DNA of 64,000 bases, taken from Plebeiibacterium marinum (GTDB lineage Bacteria; Bacteroidota; Bacteroidia; Bacteroidales; Marinilabiliaceae). Below are positions 50,073-59,524 of this stretch, piece after piece. Where the stretch lies: assembly GCF_026013615.1 (NCBI RefSeq), contig NZ_JAPDPI010000007.1, forward strand, positions 89,436 to 153,435, in the 5' to 3' direction. The notes beneath the pieces were generated by a model, which ran no database searches, had not been told where the DNA came from, and saw nothing but the letters and a program-made list of their open reading frames with translations. Position 1 is the first letter of the stretch. Every line of letters begins with the position of its first letter. The position numbers and the translations under genes are program-made.

Positions 50073-50966
50073 TTACTCATCACGCAAATCCAGAATTTCT
50101 TTCGTTACTCTTATGGAGTCGCGATCAACAGAATACACCCTGAAGAAACCCTTGGCCCCATTGCTTATATTTCCAGGCACATTGGCTGGCGGACCACTAA
50201 ACAAAGGAACCTGAATACCGGTTTCTTCCTGTACGGCATCTATAAAATGATAATAATCCTTATTGATGGTTTGCATCTCTAATTTAACCCAATCCCCTTC
50301 CTTTAAATGATATTCTGTTTCTTCTCCATCCGATTCCTCTTCAATAATTTGTTGCACAGAAACACCATTTACATCATTTCCATTAAAATACCTGTCCCAT
50401 GCATATTCTAACTCTGAAATTTTATCCGAGATCAATTCATTGTTTAAGTAAACAGAAAAAGCATAAAAATCTTCCTTATCAGGGTTATCTTTTGAATATA
50501 GCAAAACATTCCAGTTTTTATCACCATGAGCGACATCCCATGATAAAGATATTTTATCAATTTTTGTAGGTTCATATAAAACATTGGATGCTGAGTAGCT
50601 TTCCACAACTCCATCCCCATCTATATCAACACCCGAAATATCCAATGTATAAACCTGACCATAAATTCCCCTGAAATCGGCAGGAATTATATAAAACCCA
50701 GGCCTACCGGCATCCTCGTCCAACTCCAATTGCTTCATCTCATCCCTCAAAATAACTGTAGCTCCAGAAACCGGAGGATTAGGGACATTACTAAAAAACT
50801 CCGATGAAACTGATAAAATTACTTCATGATCACGAACTTCATCGGTAAAGGCTGCATCCACAACCAACACGGGCTCCCCCGACTTAAGATCCATTGTAAT
50901 TTCTTCGGTACATGAAACAAAGACTACACATACCAAAAGCAAAATATTTATAATAATACTACGCAT
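50073..50966 (-). CDS. DUF4249 lipoprotein
   Basis: The lipobox ends at Cys19 (VVFVSCTEE). The pattern GEPVLVVDAAFTDEVRDHEV, VSGATVILRDE and later SFDUF4249-like blocks (LKEGDWVKLEMQTINKDYYH, PPANVPGNISNGAKGFFRVY) fit DUF4249, a Bacteroidota outer-membrane lipoprotein found beside TonB-dependent receptors. It probably assists the receptor encoded 3 bases upstream. Confidence 0.9.
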   Translation of the reverse strand: MRSIIINILLLVCVVFVSCTEEITMDLKSGEPVLVVDAAFTDEVRDHEVILSVSSEFFSNVPNPPVSGATVILRDEMKQLELDEDAGRPGFYIIPADFRGIYGQVYTLDISGVDIDGDGVVESYSASNVLYEPTKIDKISLSWDVAHGDKNWNVLLYSKDNPDKEDFYAFSVYLNNELISDKISELEYAWDRYFNGNDVNGVSVQQIIEEESDGEETEYHLKEGDWVKLEMQTINKDYYHFIDAVQEETGIQVPLFSGPPANVPGNISNGAKGFFRVYSVDRDSIRVTKEILDLRDE

Positions 50967-50969
50967 AAC

Positions 50970-53315
50970 CTAAAATTTGAAATTATATGTTACTGAAGGA
51001 ACAAACTGAAATAAATATGTTTTTTGAGCAGTTGACTTATATGGGTCATCCTCATCCTGCTCAAAATAAATTGACCATGCATTTTTTCTTCCATATAAAT
51101 TATAGACTGCAAAGTTCCATTCCCCTTCCCATTTCCTACCTTCTTTCTTTTTATTTTTTATCGTGAAAGACAGATCCATTCGATGATAATCAGGAAGCTG
51201 TTCTTCATTCCTCTTTGAATATAACGGAATAATATCTCCTCCTACAAACATCCTTCCATTGGGTGCAGTAAACGGCGCACCACTAAAATAAACCCAATTC
51301 AAACTCAGTTGACTTCGCTTACCCAGCTTATGGTTAAGCACAACTGAAATATCATGATCGTGATTATAAGGCGACAGGTACTTTTCTCCATTATTAATTT
51401 CATCAAATTTTCGCCACGATTTACTCCATGTATATCCTAACCAACCACTAAATCTTTCTTTGCGGAATTTCACCAATAACTCAACTCCATAAGCCCATGA
51501 TTCTCCAGTGCGCACTTCGCCCTCCATCTTATCATTCAGTAACAAATCAGGATGATCCTTAAAATCAATGGAATTATCCATATCCTTATAAAATGTCTCC
51601 ACAGAAGTTTCAACTGTATTATCTGCAAAATTTTTAAACAACCCAACCGAAAACTGATCACAAACTTGCGGCTTAATGTTGGGCGACGACATAAACCACA
51701 CATCCAAGGGAGTAGTAGATGTTGAGTTGGTTGCCAAATGAATATACTGCCGGGTTCGTGAATAACTAGATTTCAGTGACGTGGTATTATTTAAAATATA
51801 GGAAGCGCCTACCCTGGGCTCCAAGCCCCAATAAGAATTAAATAGCTCACCACTCCCATACTTGTCCTCACCAACAACATCATAATCATCATCAAACCGA
51901 AATATTGTTCCTTTACCAATATTCTGCAAACCAGACAACCTCAATCCATATTTTACATTTAACCTCGACCCAAACTTCTGGCTATTACTAATATAAACTC
52001 CATGCTCCAAACCATTTGAATCGGGCACATCCACTTTGCTAAAAAGAGCATCATCTCCTTCTCCCTGCGCAGTTCCTGGTTTTATTGTGTGATAAATGCT
52101 TTGCAACCCAAACGACAGCGTGTTATTTGGGTTAAGATAATAGTTATAATCAAGCTTCAGGCTATAATCCCTCAACCTGCTCTTCCATGTAAATTCAGAA
52201 GCCTCCTCATTGGTTCCCAATTTGTAATCATACTTACTCCCAATAAAAGTAATATTTGAAAAAAGCTTAGGGTTATAAACATGATTCCACCTAAGGGTAT
52301 AGGTCTGATTTCCGAAATCCATTTTCGAATTTACATCCTTAAACACATCCCTCCCCATGTAAGTACTTAGATACAACCTATTATTATTATTGATAACATG
52401 CTTCAATTTGGCATTAACATCATAGAAAAAAAGCTTGCTATCCTTGGCTCCTTCATCTGATGCAAGGGGTAAAAAAAGATCTGCATATGTTCTCCTGCCA
52501 CTAACAATAAAAGAAGTTTTATCTTTTATAATCGGCCCCTCCAGAGTCAATCTCGAAGATATTAATCCAATCCCCCCTTTTGCTTCAATTTTTTTATTAC
52601 TGCCATCATTCATCCTTACATCAACCAGGGAGGACAACCGACCGCCTGAGGAAGCCGGAACATCACCCTTATACAATTTTACATCTTTGATTGCGTCATT
52701 ATTAAACACAGAAAAGAACCCCAACATATGACCTGCATTATAAACAATAGCCTCGTCCAATAATATCAGATTCTGATCCGGGTTCCCTCCCCGCACACTA
52801 AATCCACTAGCCCCTTCACTTGTGGCTTGTACTCCCGGCATCAATTGCAACACCTTGATAACATCCACTTCTCCCATCAGGGCCGGAACCGATTTAACAT
52901 CCTTGCTCTGTAACTTTTGAACACTCATTTGAGGATCCCGAACATTAGCATCCAACTTTTTACCAGATACCACAACCTCCTGAAGGCTCTCCGTTTCCTG
53001 GAACAATTCTATATTCAGGCTAACATCTGTATTAATTTCCAGCTCTCTGGTTACTGTTTTAAATCCCATATACACATACTCAATGGTATATTTTCCCGGC
53101 TCAACACTAAAGGAATAAAAACCATATAAGTTTGAGATCGTCCCGGTTTTGAGCTCTTTAAAATACACAGTTGCTCCTATTAACAACTCCCCGTTTTGGC
53201 CATCTTTGATATATCCGCTTAAAACAACATTATCACTCAAGACGGGGGGAACAGAATACCCTTTTGTATTAATAAAACTTATTATAAATACTATAAAAAC
53301 TATTTTCTTATACAT
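50970..53315 (-). CDS. TonB-dependent outer-membrane receptor
   Basis: Signal peptide (1-22), then a CarboxypepD_reg domain (about 30-110: LSGYIKDGQNGELLIGATVY, YMGFKTVTRELEI), a plug domain (LMGEVDVIKVLQLMPGVQAT, GASGFSVRGGNPDQNLILLD) and a large beta-barrel ending in VPSVTYNFKF with terminal Phe. It imports a ligand, energised by TonB. The substrate is unknown; it is not SusC-sized and its partner is DUF4249 rather than SusD. An intrinsic terminator lies just upstream of its start. Confidence 0.94.
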   Translation of the reverse strand: MYKKIVFIVFIISFINTKGYSVPPVLSDNVVLSGYIKDGQNGELLIGATVYFKELKTGTISNLYGFYSFSVEPGKYTIEYVYMGFKTVTRELEINTDVSLNIELFQETESLQEVVVSGKKLDANVRDPQMSVQKLQSKDVKSVPALMGEVDVIKVLQLMPGVQATSEGASGFSVRGGNPDQNLILLDEAIVYNAGHMLGFFSVFNNDAIKDVKLYKGDVPASSGGRLSSLVDVRMNDGSNKKIEAKGGIGLISSRLTLEGPIIKDKTSFIVSGRRTYADLFLPLASDEGAKDSKLFFYDVNAKLKHVINNNNRLYLSTYMGRDVFKDVNSKMDFGNQTYTLRWNHVYNPKLFSNITFIGSKYDYKLGTNEEASEFTWKSRLRDYSLKLDYNYYLNPNNTLSFGLQSIYHTIKPGTAQGEGDDALFSKVDVPDSNGLEHGVYISNSQKFGSRLNVKYGLRLSGLQNIGKGTIFRFDDDYDVVGEDKYGSGELFNSYWGLEPRVGASYILNNTTSLKSSYSRTRQYIHLATNSTSTTPLDVWFMSSPNIKPQVCDQFSVGLFKNFADNTVETSVETFYKDMDNSIDFKDHPDLLLNDKMEGEVRTGESWAYGVELLVKFRKERFSGWLGYTWSKSWRKFDEINNGEKYLSPYNHDHDISVVLNHKLGKRSQLSLNWVYFSGAPFTAPNGRMFVGGDIIPLYSKRNEEQLPDYHRMDLSFTIKNKKKEGRKWEGEWNFAVYNLYGRKNAWSIYFEQDEDDPYKSTAQKTYLFQFVPSVTYNFKF

Positions 53316-53380
53316 CCAATTAATTTTCTATTATTCATTTCAAGGACAAAGGTCTGTATTAAAAGTTGCAAAATAACAAC

Positions 53381-53412
53381 AAAAAAAAACCTGCCTTTAT
53401 AAAAAGACAGGT
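53381..53412 (-). terminator. Orphan intrinsic terminator upstream of the TonB receptor
   Basis: On the minus strand AACCTGTCTTT pairs with AAAGGCAGGTT around TTAT (one G-T), followed by nine T. No minus-strand gene ends here, so it either closes a small RNA or acts as an attenuator in the receptor leader. Confidence 0.85.
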
Positions 53413-53872
53413 TCTTTATTCTCTAGAATCAGATTTTTTGAGTGGGATAGACAACTCGTTTAAGATACGGTTCAAAGATAGAAAGCAATTTTACAAACGA
53501 ACAGCCATACATAAAAAAGTCCCGGCTGTATTTCTTATTGCAAAGTAAGAAAGGAACCAAAAAAAACACTAATTTAATGCGTGACAAATCCGTGACAAAA
53601 CACATGTCATTCTTTAACAACAACTTACAAAGACCATTTTCCTGCATTAATTTATCATAAAAACCCAACACTTATCAAAAAATCATAAAATAAATTTCTA
53701 TCATTTACTATATTTTCCCTTTACCTTAAAAATTTCATACCGTGTAAAACCATTATTTCCACAGAAAAACTCATTTACCATTTCGCCTATCCTCCCAGAT
53801 TATTATAGTATAAAATGACGATTTCGGATCAAAGATTAAAACCTGGCAAAAATCTTGTTTCAATTTTTTAGC

Positions 53873-53914
53873 AAAAAAAAAAGCCGGTCTGCTCGCTAAG
53901 GAACAAACCGGCTT
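53873..53914 (-). terminator. Terminator of the lpx operon
   Basis: On the minus strand AAGCCGGTTTG pairs with CAGACCGGCTT (one G-T), followed by a long T-run. It lies 20 bases past the lpxA stop. Confidence 0.9.
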
Positions 53915-53934
53915 ACAATATTTTTTTAAAGCAA

Positions 53935-54726
53935 CTATCTATCTGATGTAGATGTATACCCTTTTATAATTCCTCTTTGAGAATTTTTTATAAACAGTAC
54001 AATTTCATCCCGCTCTTTAGATGCTGGAAGTTCAGCCTCGATTTTTTCAATAGCATCTGAGTTGTTTAATCCACTTTGATAAAGTACCCTGTAGATATTC
54101 TGAATACCATTTATCTGTTCGTTAGTATAATTCCTTCTTCGCAATCCGATTGAATTGATACCCCCGTAAGACATTTTAGTATTACCTACCTTAACATACG
54201 GTGGAACATCTTTGCTTAGCAAGGAGCCTCCCTGAATCATAACATGAGACCCAATGTGTACAAACTGATGTATTGCCGATGTTCCACCAATAATGGCAAA
54301 ATCATCGATCCTAACTTCACCGGCCACCTGTGTAGCATTAGCAATAATTACATTATTACCAACTATTGCATCATGTGCAATATGAGTATAAGCCATCAAA
54401 AGGCAATTATTACCTACTACCGTTTTACCTCTGGAAGCGGTTCCCCTGTTTACCGTAACACACTCCCTGATAGTTGTATTATCACCAATAACTGCTAACG
54501 AATCTTCTCCTGCAAATTTCAGATCTTGAGGAACGGCAGCAATAACTGCTCCCGGGAAAATATTACAATTTTTGCCAATTCGGGCTCCCTCTAATATTGT
54601 AACATTTGATCCTATCCTGGTTCCTTCCTCAATTACTACATTTTTATCTATAGTAACAAACGGCTCGATAACTACATTTGAAGCTATCTTGGCATCAGGA
54701 TGAATATATGCCAAAGGTTGTTTCAT
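53935..54726 (-). CDS. lpxA: UDP-N-acetylglucosamine acyltransferase
   Basis: First step of lipid A synthesis. The left-handed beta-helix is read from hexapeptides (IGSNVTILEGARIGKNCNIF, VIGDNTTIRECVTVNRGT) with the catalytic His in MAYTHIAHDAIVGNN. A helical C-terminal domain follows (RRRNYTNEQINGIQNIYR). I chose the ATG at 54726 (MKQPLAYIHPDAK), the family start; an extra 21 residues upstream are not typical. Confidence 0.96.
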   Translation of the reverse strand: MKQPLAYIHPDAKIASNVVIEPFVTIDKNVVIEEGTRIGSNVTILEGARIGKNCNIFPGAVIAAVPQDLKFAGEDSLAVIGDNTTIRECVTVNRGTASRGKTVVGNNCLLMAYTHIAHDAIVGNNVIIANATQVAGEVRIDDFAIIGGTSAIHQFVHIGSHVMIQGGSLLSKDVPPYVKVGNTKMSYGGINSIGLRRRNYTNEQINGIQNIYRVLYQSGLNNSDAIEKIEAELPASKERDEIVLFIKNSQRGIIKGYTSTSDR

Positions 54727-54983
54727 ATTTTCTTGTTTTGTTTTTTCTGCCTCTTTTGGCTCGAACTGAATTGTTTGTGCCTCTTCCAAATCAATAAATT
54801 AAGTTATTCAGGTATATTCATTAATGTTGCTAATATTTGATTACAAAAAATAAGTATACCTGAAAAAATTCCGGTGCGAAAATAGTTCAACTATCTTAAT
54901 AAAAAAAATAAAATGCTATTATTAAACCCCAAGCGCTTAATATACAACATGAACAAACTATTTCTTTGAACCAATCAGCAAAC

Positions 54984-56384
54984 TTATGCTTTATTTTTAG
55001 TCACATTAGCCATAAACTCCCCTTCTGCGACAACTGCATCACCCACGAAGGCTGTTCCACGCATATTTGCTACACCTCTTCTGATGGGGGTTAATAAATC
55101 AAGTTTAAAAATAACTGTATCCCCGGGCACTACTTTTTTCCTGAATTTAATATTATCCATTTTCATGAAGTAAGTAGAATAATTTTCAGGGTCTTCAACC
55201 TGATTTAACACAAAGATACCACCACATTGAGCCATAGCTTCAACCAATAAAACACCTGGCATTACCGGCTCTGTAGGGAAGTGCCCCTGAAAAAACGGTT
55301 CATTTACGGTAATATTTTTTATTCCTACAACAAAATTTTCTTGCAGATCAATAATTTTATCAATTAAAAGGAATGGATAACGGTGTGGCAACATCCCCCT
55401 TATCTGGTTAATATCAAAAACCGGCTCTTTAGAAAGATTGTACTCAGGCACAACAGGCTTATTGGCACATTTCTTTATTTCGCATCTCAACATTTTTGCG
55501 AACTCAACATTAGACTGATGGCCAGGACGTGTTGCAATGATTTTGCCTTTTATAGGCAACCCTGCCAAACACAAATCCCCTATAATATCCAACAGTTTAT
55601 GTCGGGCAGGCTCGTTCTGATGCACTAACTCCAGGTTATTCAATATACCAATTGGTTTTACTTCAACACGGGGCTGGTTAAACAAGTCTGCCAAGCGATC
55701 CAATTCCTCCTGAGAAACTTCTTTGTCCATTATAATAATGGCATTATCAAGATCCCCACCCTTAATCAGGTTGTGTTCCATCAACATCTCCACTTCATGC
55801 AAAAACACGAAAGTACGACATGCACTAACTTCTTCCTCAAAGTTATCTAACGACTCTAAAGATGCAAACTGGTTTCCTAACAATATTGAATTATTAAAAG
55901 AAACATGCGTATCCACACTAAAGGTGTCGTCGGGGATGGCAACTATTTTAACGCCTTTTTCCTTGTCCTCATAAACCATTTTCTCTTTAATGACAAAGTA
56001 CTTGCGTTCTTCATTTTGTTCTTCTATACCAACGCTTTTGATAGCATCCACAAAATATTTTGAACTCCCATCAAGAATCGGAACCTCAGGGCCATCAACT
56101 TCGATTAAACAATTATCTACTCCTAAACCCCTCAATGCCGCAAGACTGTGTTCTATGGTACTTACCGAAACATCTTTTTTTTGCAGTACAGTTCCTCTCT
56201 CTGTAAAAGAAACATTTTCAGCAACGGCATCAATTATGGGTTGCCCTTCAATATCCACCCTTTTAAATTTGTAACCATGGTTAACCGGGGCAGGGTTCAA
56301 TACTAAATTTACAACAGCTCCAGTATGAAGGCCTTTTCCTGTGAGCGTTACACTATTTGCTAAAGTATTTTGATTTTCAATCAT
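54984..56384 (-). CDS. lpxC/fabZ: Bifunctional LpxC deacetylase / FabZ dehydratase
   Basis: Residues about 1-310 are the zinc deacetylase LpxC (committed step of lipid A), with His79 in STIEHSLAAL and the later ligands in ARHKLLDIIGD. Residues about 325-466 are FabZ, the 3-hydroxyacyl-ACP dehydratase, with PHRYPFLLIDKI and FFQGHFPTEPVMPGVLLVEA. This fused gene is the usual form in Bacteroidota and links lipid A and fatty acid synthesis in one protein. It lies between lpxD and lpxA. Confidence 0.97.
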   Translation of the reverse strand: MIENQNTLANSVTLTGKGLHTGAVVNLVLNPAPVNHGYKFKRVDIEGQPIIDAVAENVSFTERGTVLQKKDVSVSTIEHSLAALRGLGVDNCLIEVDGPEVPILDGSSKYFVDAIKSVGIEEQNEERKYFVIKEKMVYEDKEKGVKIVAIPDDTFSVDTHVSFNNSILLGNQFASLESLDNFEEEVSACRTFVFLHEVEMLMEHNLIKGGDLDNAIIIMDKEVSQEELDRLADLFNQPRVEVKPIGILNNLELVHQNEPARHKLLDIIGDLCLAGLPIKGKIIATRPGHQSNVEFAKMLRCEIKKCANKPVVPEYNLSKEPVFDINQIRGMLPHRYPFLLIDKIIDLQENFVVGIKNITVNEPFFQGHFPTEPVMPGVLLVEAMAQCGGIFVLNQVEDPENYSTYFMKMDNIKFRKKVVPGDTVIFKLDLLTPIRRGVANMRGTAFVGDAVVAEGEFMANVTKNKA

Positions 56385-56423
56385 AACAATGACATATGAA
56401 TACCAGGCGAAACAACCAGTATG

Positions 56424-57461
56424 TTATTCCCCTTTTAGTTTTTTAATTTCCTCTTTTAGTTCTTTTACCTGCGCCGCTAAATTTGGCAATTGTTTAAAAT
56501 TTGCAAAAGTACGCGCATATACTTTGGCATCCTGTGCAGGAATACCCCTCAACCAAACATCTTTTTTTGTTACATTTTTACTTACGGCTGTATATGCACT
56601 AAGCTTAACCTCGTCTGCAACAGTCAAGTGTCCTGCTACGCCGGTATGCCCACCAAACATACAATTTTTACCCACCTTCGCTGATCCTGCAATTGCGGTA
56701 AGAGCAGCCATAACAGTATTATCGCCAATTTCTGCATTATGAGCAATCTGAATCAAATTATCAAGCTTAACTCCCTTATGCACAATGGTAGATCCCATAG
56801 TTGCTCTGTCTACTGTAGTATTTGCCCCTATCTCAACATCATCTTCAAGTACCACATTTCCCAATTGAGGTATTTTTGTAAACACGCCATCCTCACCCGG
56901 TGCAAAACCAAACCCATCAGAACCCACAACACTTCCTGCATGTAAGATACAATTAGAACCGATTTTACAACCCTGATATATTTTTACTCCTGCATAAACA
57001 ACCGTGTTATCACCAATAGTAACATTATCGCCAATATATGCATTAGGATATATACTCACATTATCGCCAATAGTAACATTATCACCAAGGTATGCAAAGG
57101 CTCCCACATAAGGAAATTCGCCTATCGAAGCGCTTTCTGAAATATATGATGGCTGTTCAATACCTGATTTTTTAGGCATAGACTCCGCATACATTTGCAT
57201 TAGCTTAGCTACGGCCACATACGCATCCTCCACCTGAATCATGGTTGCTTCCACTTTATGCTCTGGCTCAAACGACTTGTTAACAAGGACAATCGAAGCC
57301 TTGGTTTCATAAATGTATTTGGTGTATTTGGGATTAGATAGAAATGAAATCGTTCCCGGTTTACCGTCTTCTATTTTAGATACATTGTTAACAGTAGCAT
57401 CCGGGTCCCCAACAACAACCCCTTCAATTAATTCTGCAATTTGCTTAGCTGAAAATTCCAT
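56424..57461 (-). CDS. lpxD: UDP-3-O-acyl-glucosamine N-acyltransferase
   Basis: Third step of lipid A synthesis. N-terminal nucleotide-binding domain ([20 protein letters not shown]), a long hexapeptide beta-helix ([20 protein letters not shown]), the catalytic His in [13 protein letters not shown], and a C-terminal helix ([18 protein letters not shown]). 345 residues is normal. First lpx gene, 51 bases after the HD gene. Confidence 0.97.
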   Translation of the reverse strand: MEFSAKQIAELIEGVVVGDPDATVNNVSKIEDGKPGTISFLSNPKYTKYIYETKASIVLVNKSFEPEHKVEATMIQVEDAYVAVAKLMQMYAESMPKKSGIEQPSYISESASIGEFPYVGAFAYLGDNVTIGDNVSIYPNAYIGDNVTIGDNTVVYAGVKIYQGCKIGSNCILHAGSVVGSDGFGFAPGEDGVFTKIPQLGNVVLEDDVEIGANTTVDRATMGSTIVHKGVKLDNLIQIAHNAEIGDNTVMAALTAIAGSAKVGKNCMFGGHTGVAGHLTVADEVKLSAYTAVSKNVTKKDVWLRGIPAQDAKVYARTFANFKQLPNLAAQVKELKEEIKKLKGE

Positions 57462-57512
57462 TTTATAAAATTTGGTGCAAATCTAATAATATTATCCTCT
57501 TAATAAAAAACC

Positions 57513-58781
57513 CTAACTAATTTCGCCGACCCATTTACGCAACGACTTAGGATAACAAAGCACATTTTTCTTTACGTTTTTCCCTAAAACAGAAAGGTTT
57601 AATATATCCGAGGCCTCGGATATATCCTTGACTTCACCACCCGAATAAAGTATATTAATTTGCTCATCTTTTATGCTGTAGGCATGATTTTCAATCACAT
57701 CTGTATATACAAAACAGTTTATTTCATCTTTATTTTGAAGTGCATACATCCCTTTCACCCTTTCTTTTATTTGTTTAACCACAGCCTTATCAAATGGTTC
57801 TTTTCTCAACTCTATATGCAACAACTCCCTATTATAGAGCATTTGCGACAACTCTGACAGCACAAAATCCGGATGTTTTATCCATATTTTTATTGCAGTC
57901 ATAATATCACCATCATCCAGCATTACAAAATTCTCAATAGCAGCACCTCCATTACCAAAATCATGAATATCCAACTTGTTCTTTAAAAAATATAACAACT
58001 GGGGAGGGGCAAACAATTCAACACCATTGCCACATAGCTGACGTGCCCGTTTTAGAACTTTCATCAGCATAAGTTCAGCAACCAAAGCGGTTTTATGCAA
58101 ATAAACCTGCCAATACATCAACCTTCGGGCAATTAAAAACTTTTCTATCGAATAAATACCTTTTGATTCAACCACAAGCTGATCATCGGCCACATGGAGC
58201 ATTTTGATAATCCTGTCGGAACCGATTACACCTTCCGTAACTCCAGAAAAAAAACTATCTCTTTTCAGATAGTCCAAACGATCCATATCGAGTTGGCTAC
58301 TAACGAGCTGATGAAGGAATTTCTTGGGGTATCCATCCTTGAAAATTTCTATTGCCAGACTTAATTCTCCTCCAAATTCAACATTAAGGCTATTCATAAG
58401 GGCAAGTGATATATCTTCATGATCTACACCTTCTACAACAGAAGACTCCAATGCATGAGAAAATGGCCCATGCCCAATATCATGTAATAAAATTGCTATA
58501 TGTACAGCTTTTGATTCTTCACTGGTAATCTCTACCCCTTTACTTTTGAGCACACTAACTGCCGAACTCATTAAATGCATTGCCCCAACAGCATGTTGAA
58601 ACCTATTATGCATTGCTCCAGGATAAACCAAAGACGTTAACCCCAATTGCTTTATCCCCCTTAGTCGTTGAAAAAACCTATGCTGAAGCAACTCATAAAT
58701 AATAGCAAACGGAACTTTTACAAATCCATGTACCGGGTCATTTATAATTTTAAGTTTATTAACTATATAATTCTTGTCCAT
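57513..58781 (-). CDS. HD-domain phosphohydrolase (dGTPase/SAMHD1-like)
   Basis: A metal-dependent HD hydrolase of 422 residues, cytosolic. The metal site is His63 (HNRFQHAVG), His100-Asp101 (LLHDIGHGPFSHALE) and a later Asp in SSQLDMDRLDYLKRDS. The N-terminal INDPVHGFVKVPFAI and RLRGIKQLGLTSLVYPGA are shared with SAMHD1-type dNTP triphosphohydrolases. It is directly ahead of lpxD, an arrangement that is common in Bacteroidota; the biochemical link is unclear. Confidence 0.9.
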   Translation of the reverse strand: MDKNYIVNKLKIINDPVHGFVKVPFAIIYELLQHRFFQRLRGIKQLGLTSLVYPGAMHNRFQHAVGAMHLMSSAVSVLKSKGVEITSEESKAVHIAILLHDIGHGPFSHALESSVVEGVDHEDISLALMNSLNVEFGGELSLAIEIFKDGYPKKFLHQLVSSQLDMDRLDYLKRDSFFSGVTEGVIGSDRIIKMLHVADDQLVVESKGIYSIEKFLIARRLMYWQVYLHKTALVAELMLMKVLKRARQLCGNGVELFAPPQLLYFLKNKLDIHDFGNGGAAIENFVMLDDGDIMTAIKIWIKHPDFVLSELSQMLYNRELLHIELRKEPFDKAVVKQIKERVKGMYALQNKDEINCFVYTDVIENHAYSIKDEQINILYSGGEVKDISEASDILNLSVLGKNVKKNVLCYPKSLRKWVGEIS

Positions 58782-58940
58782 ACTATGTTATTAGAATTAA
58801 ACCATTGCAATCCATTGTATTTAAAAATGAATTTGATTGATTTCGCAATATAATAAATGCCTATGGTTATCAATGCATAGTTAAATGTTATAATCAAAAT
58901 CAATCCACGTTTTATATTAAAACGAATAAACTGCTTTACC

Positions 58941-58971
58941 TTGCATATTAATTACTTTATAATTATCTTTG
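58941..58971 (+). promoter_or_regulatory. Promoter of rimP-nusA-infB
   Basis: TTG (58941-58943), 20 bases, then TATCTTTG (58964-58971), an exact TAnnTTTG element. The start is expected near 58977, leaving a leader of about 60 bases that contains the hairpin at 59000-59021. Confidence 0.75.
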
Positions 58972-58999
58972 TGCCGGATTTTAATAAAATGTCTTAGAG

Positions 59000-59021
59000 A
59001 TAGGGGGCGACAGTCCCCTAT
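59000..59021 (+). ncRNA. rimP leader hairpin
   Basis: ATAGGGG pairs with CCCCTAT around GCGACAGT, in the untranslated leader 18 bases before rimP. The TTTATT that follows makes it resemble a terminator/attenuator, although the T-run is broken. Autoregulation of this operon by a leader structure is known in other bacteria; here it is inferred from position. Confidence 0.5.
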
Positions 59022-59038
59022 TTTATTACCATTAGACT

Positions 59039-59503
59039 ATGATTACAAAGGAATTAATTAATACTATAATTGAGGAAAAATTAACCTCTGACGAGTGTTA
59101 TCTGGTAGACCTGAAAGTCTCAGCCGGAAATAAAATTACGGTATTAATTGACAGTTTAATCGGCATTAACATTGATTACTGTATTCAAATAAGCCGATTG
59201 ATTGAAGGCTCCCTTGACAGGGAAGTTGAAGATTTTGAGCTTGAGGTTTCCACCCCCGGGTTAGGGCAAGCCTTTAAGGTTCACCAACAATACGTTAAAA
59301 ATATTGGACGTGACATTGAAGTCATTCCTCTTGAAGGAGCACCTCTAAAAGGAAAGTTAACCGAGGTATCTGATGAATGCTTTACTATTCAGGAAGAAAA
59401 GAAGGTTAAAATTGAAGGGAAGAAGAAAAAAGAATTAAAAACATTTAGTCACAACTATAAGTTTGACGAAATAAAATCAGCAAAACTAATTATTTCGTTT
59501 TAA
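59039..59503 (+). CDS. rimP: Ribosome maturation factor RimP
   Basis: Small protein for 30S assembly. The two family parts are visible: the N-terminal VDLKVSAGNKITVLIDSLIG with CIQISRLIEGSLDRE and the segment FELEVSTPGLGQAFKVHQQY (diagnostic VSTPGL). The C-terminal SH3-like part is GAPLKGKLTEVSDECFTIQE. 154 residues is normal. First gene of the operon, 21 bases before nusA. Confidence 0.96.
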   Translation: MITKELINTIIEEKLTSDECYLVDLKVSAGNKITVLIDSLIGINIDYCIQISRLIEGSLDREVEDFELEVSTPGLGQAFKVHQQYVKNIGRDIEVIPLEGAPLKGKLTEVSDECFTIQEEKKVKIEGKKKKELKTFSHNYKFDEIKSAKLIISF

Positions 59504-59524
59504 CAAGCTGGCAAAGAACAAGTC

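Larger units (their letters stand above)
53316..53934. other. 619-bp gap with an orphan terminator and no clear gene
   Basis: Holds a minus-strand terminator at 53381-53412, a TATCTTTG element at 53473-53480 (minus), and the lpxA terminator at 53873-53914. The open frames crossing it (53366-53548 plus; 53429-53671 minus) are antisense to each other and look accidental. A small RNA ending at 53381 is possible. Confidence 0.55.

Noticed and set aside
53366..53671. Two overlapping frames on opposite strands (plus 60, minus 80 codons)
   Set aside because: They are antisense to each other, have low-complexity residues and no domain; the terminator and repeat context explains the region better.
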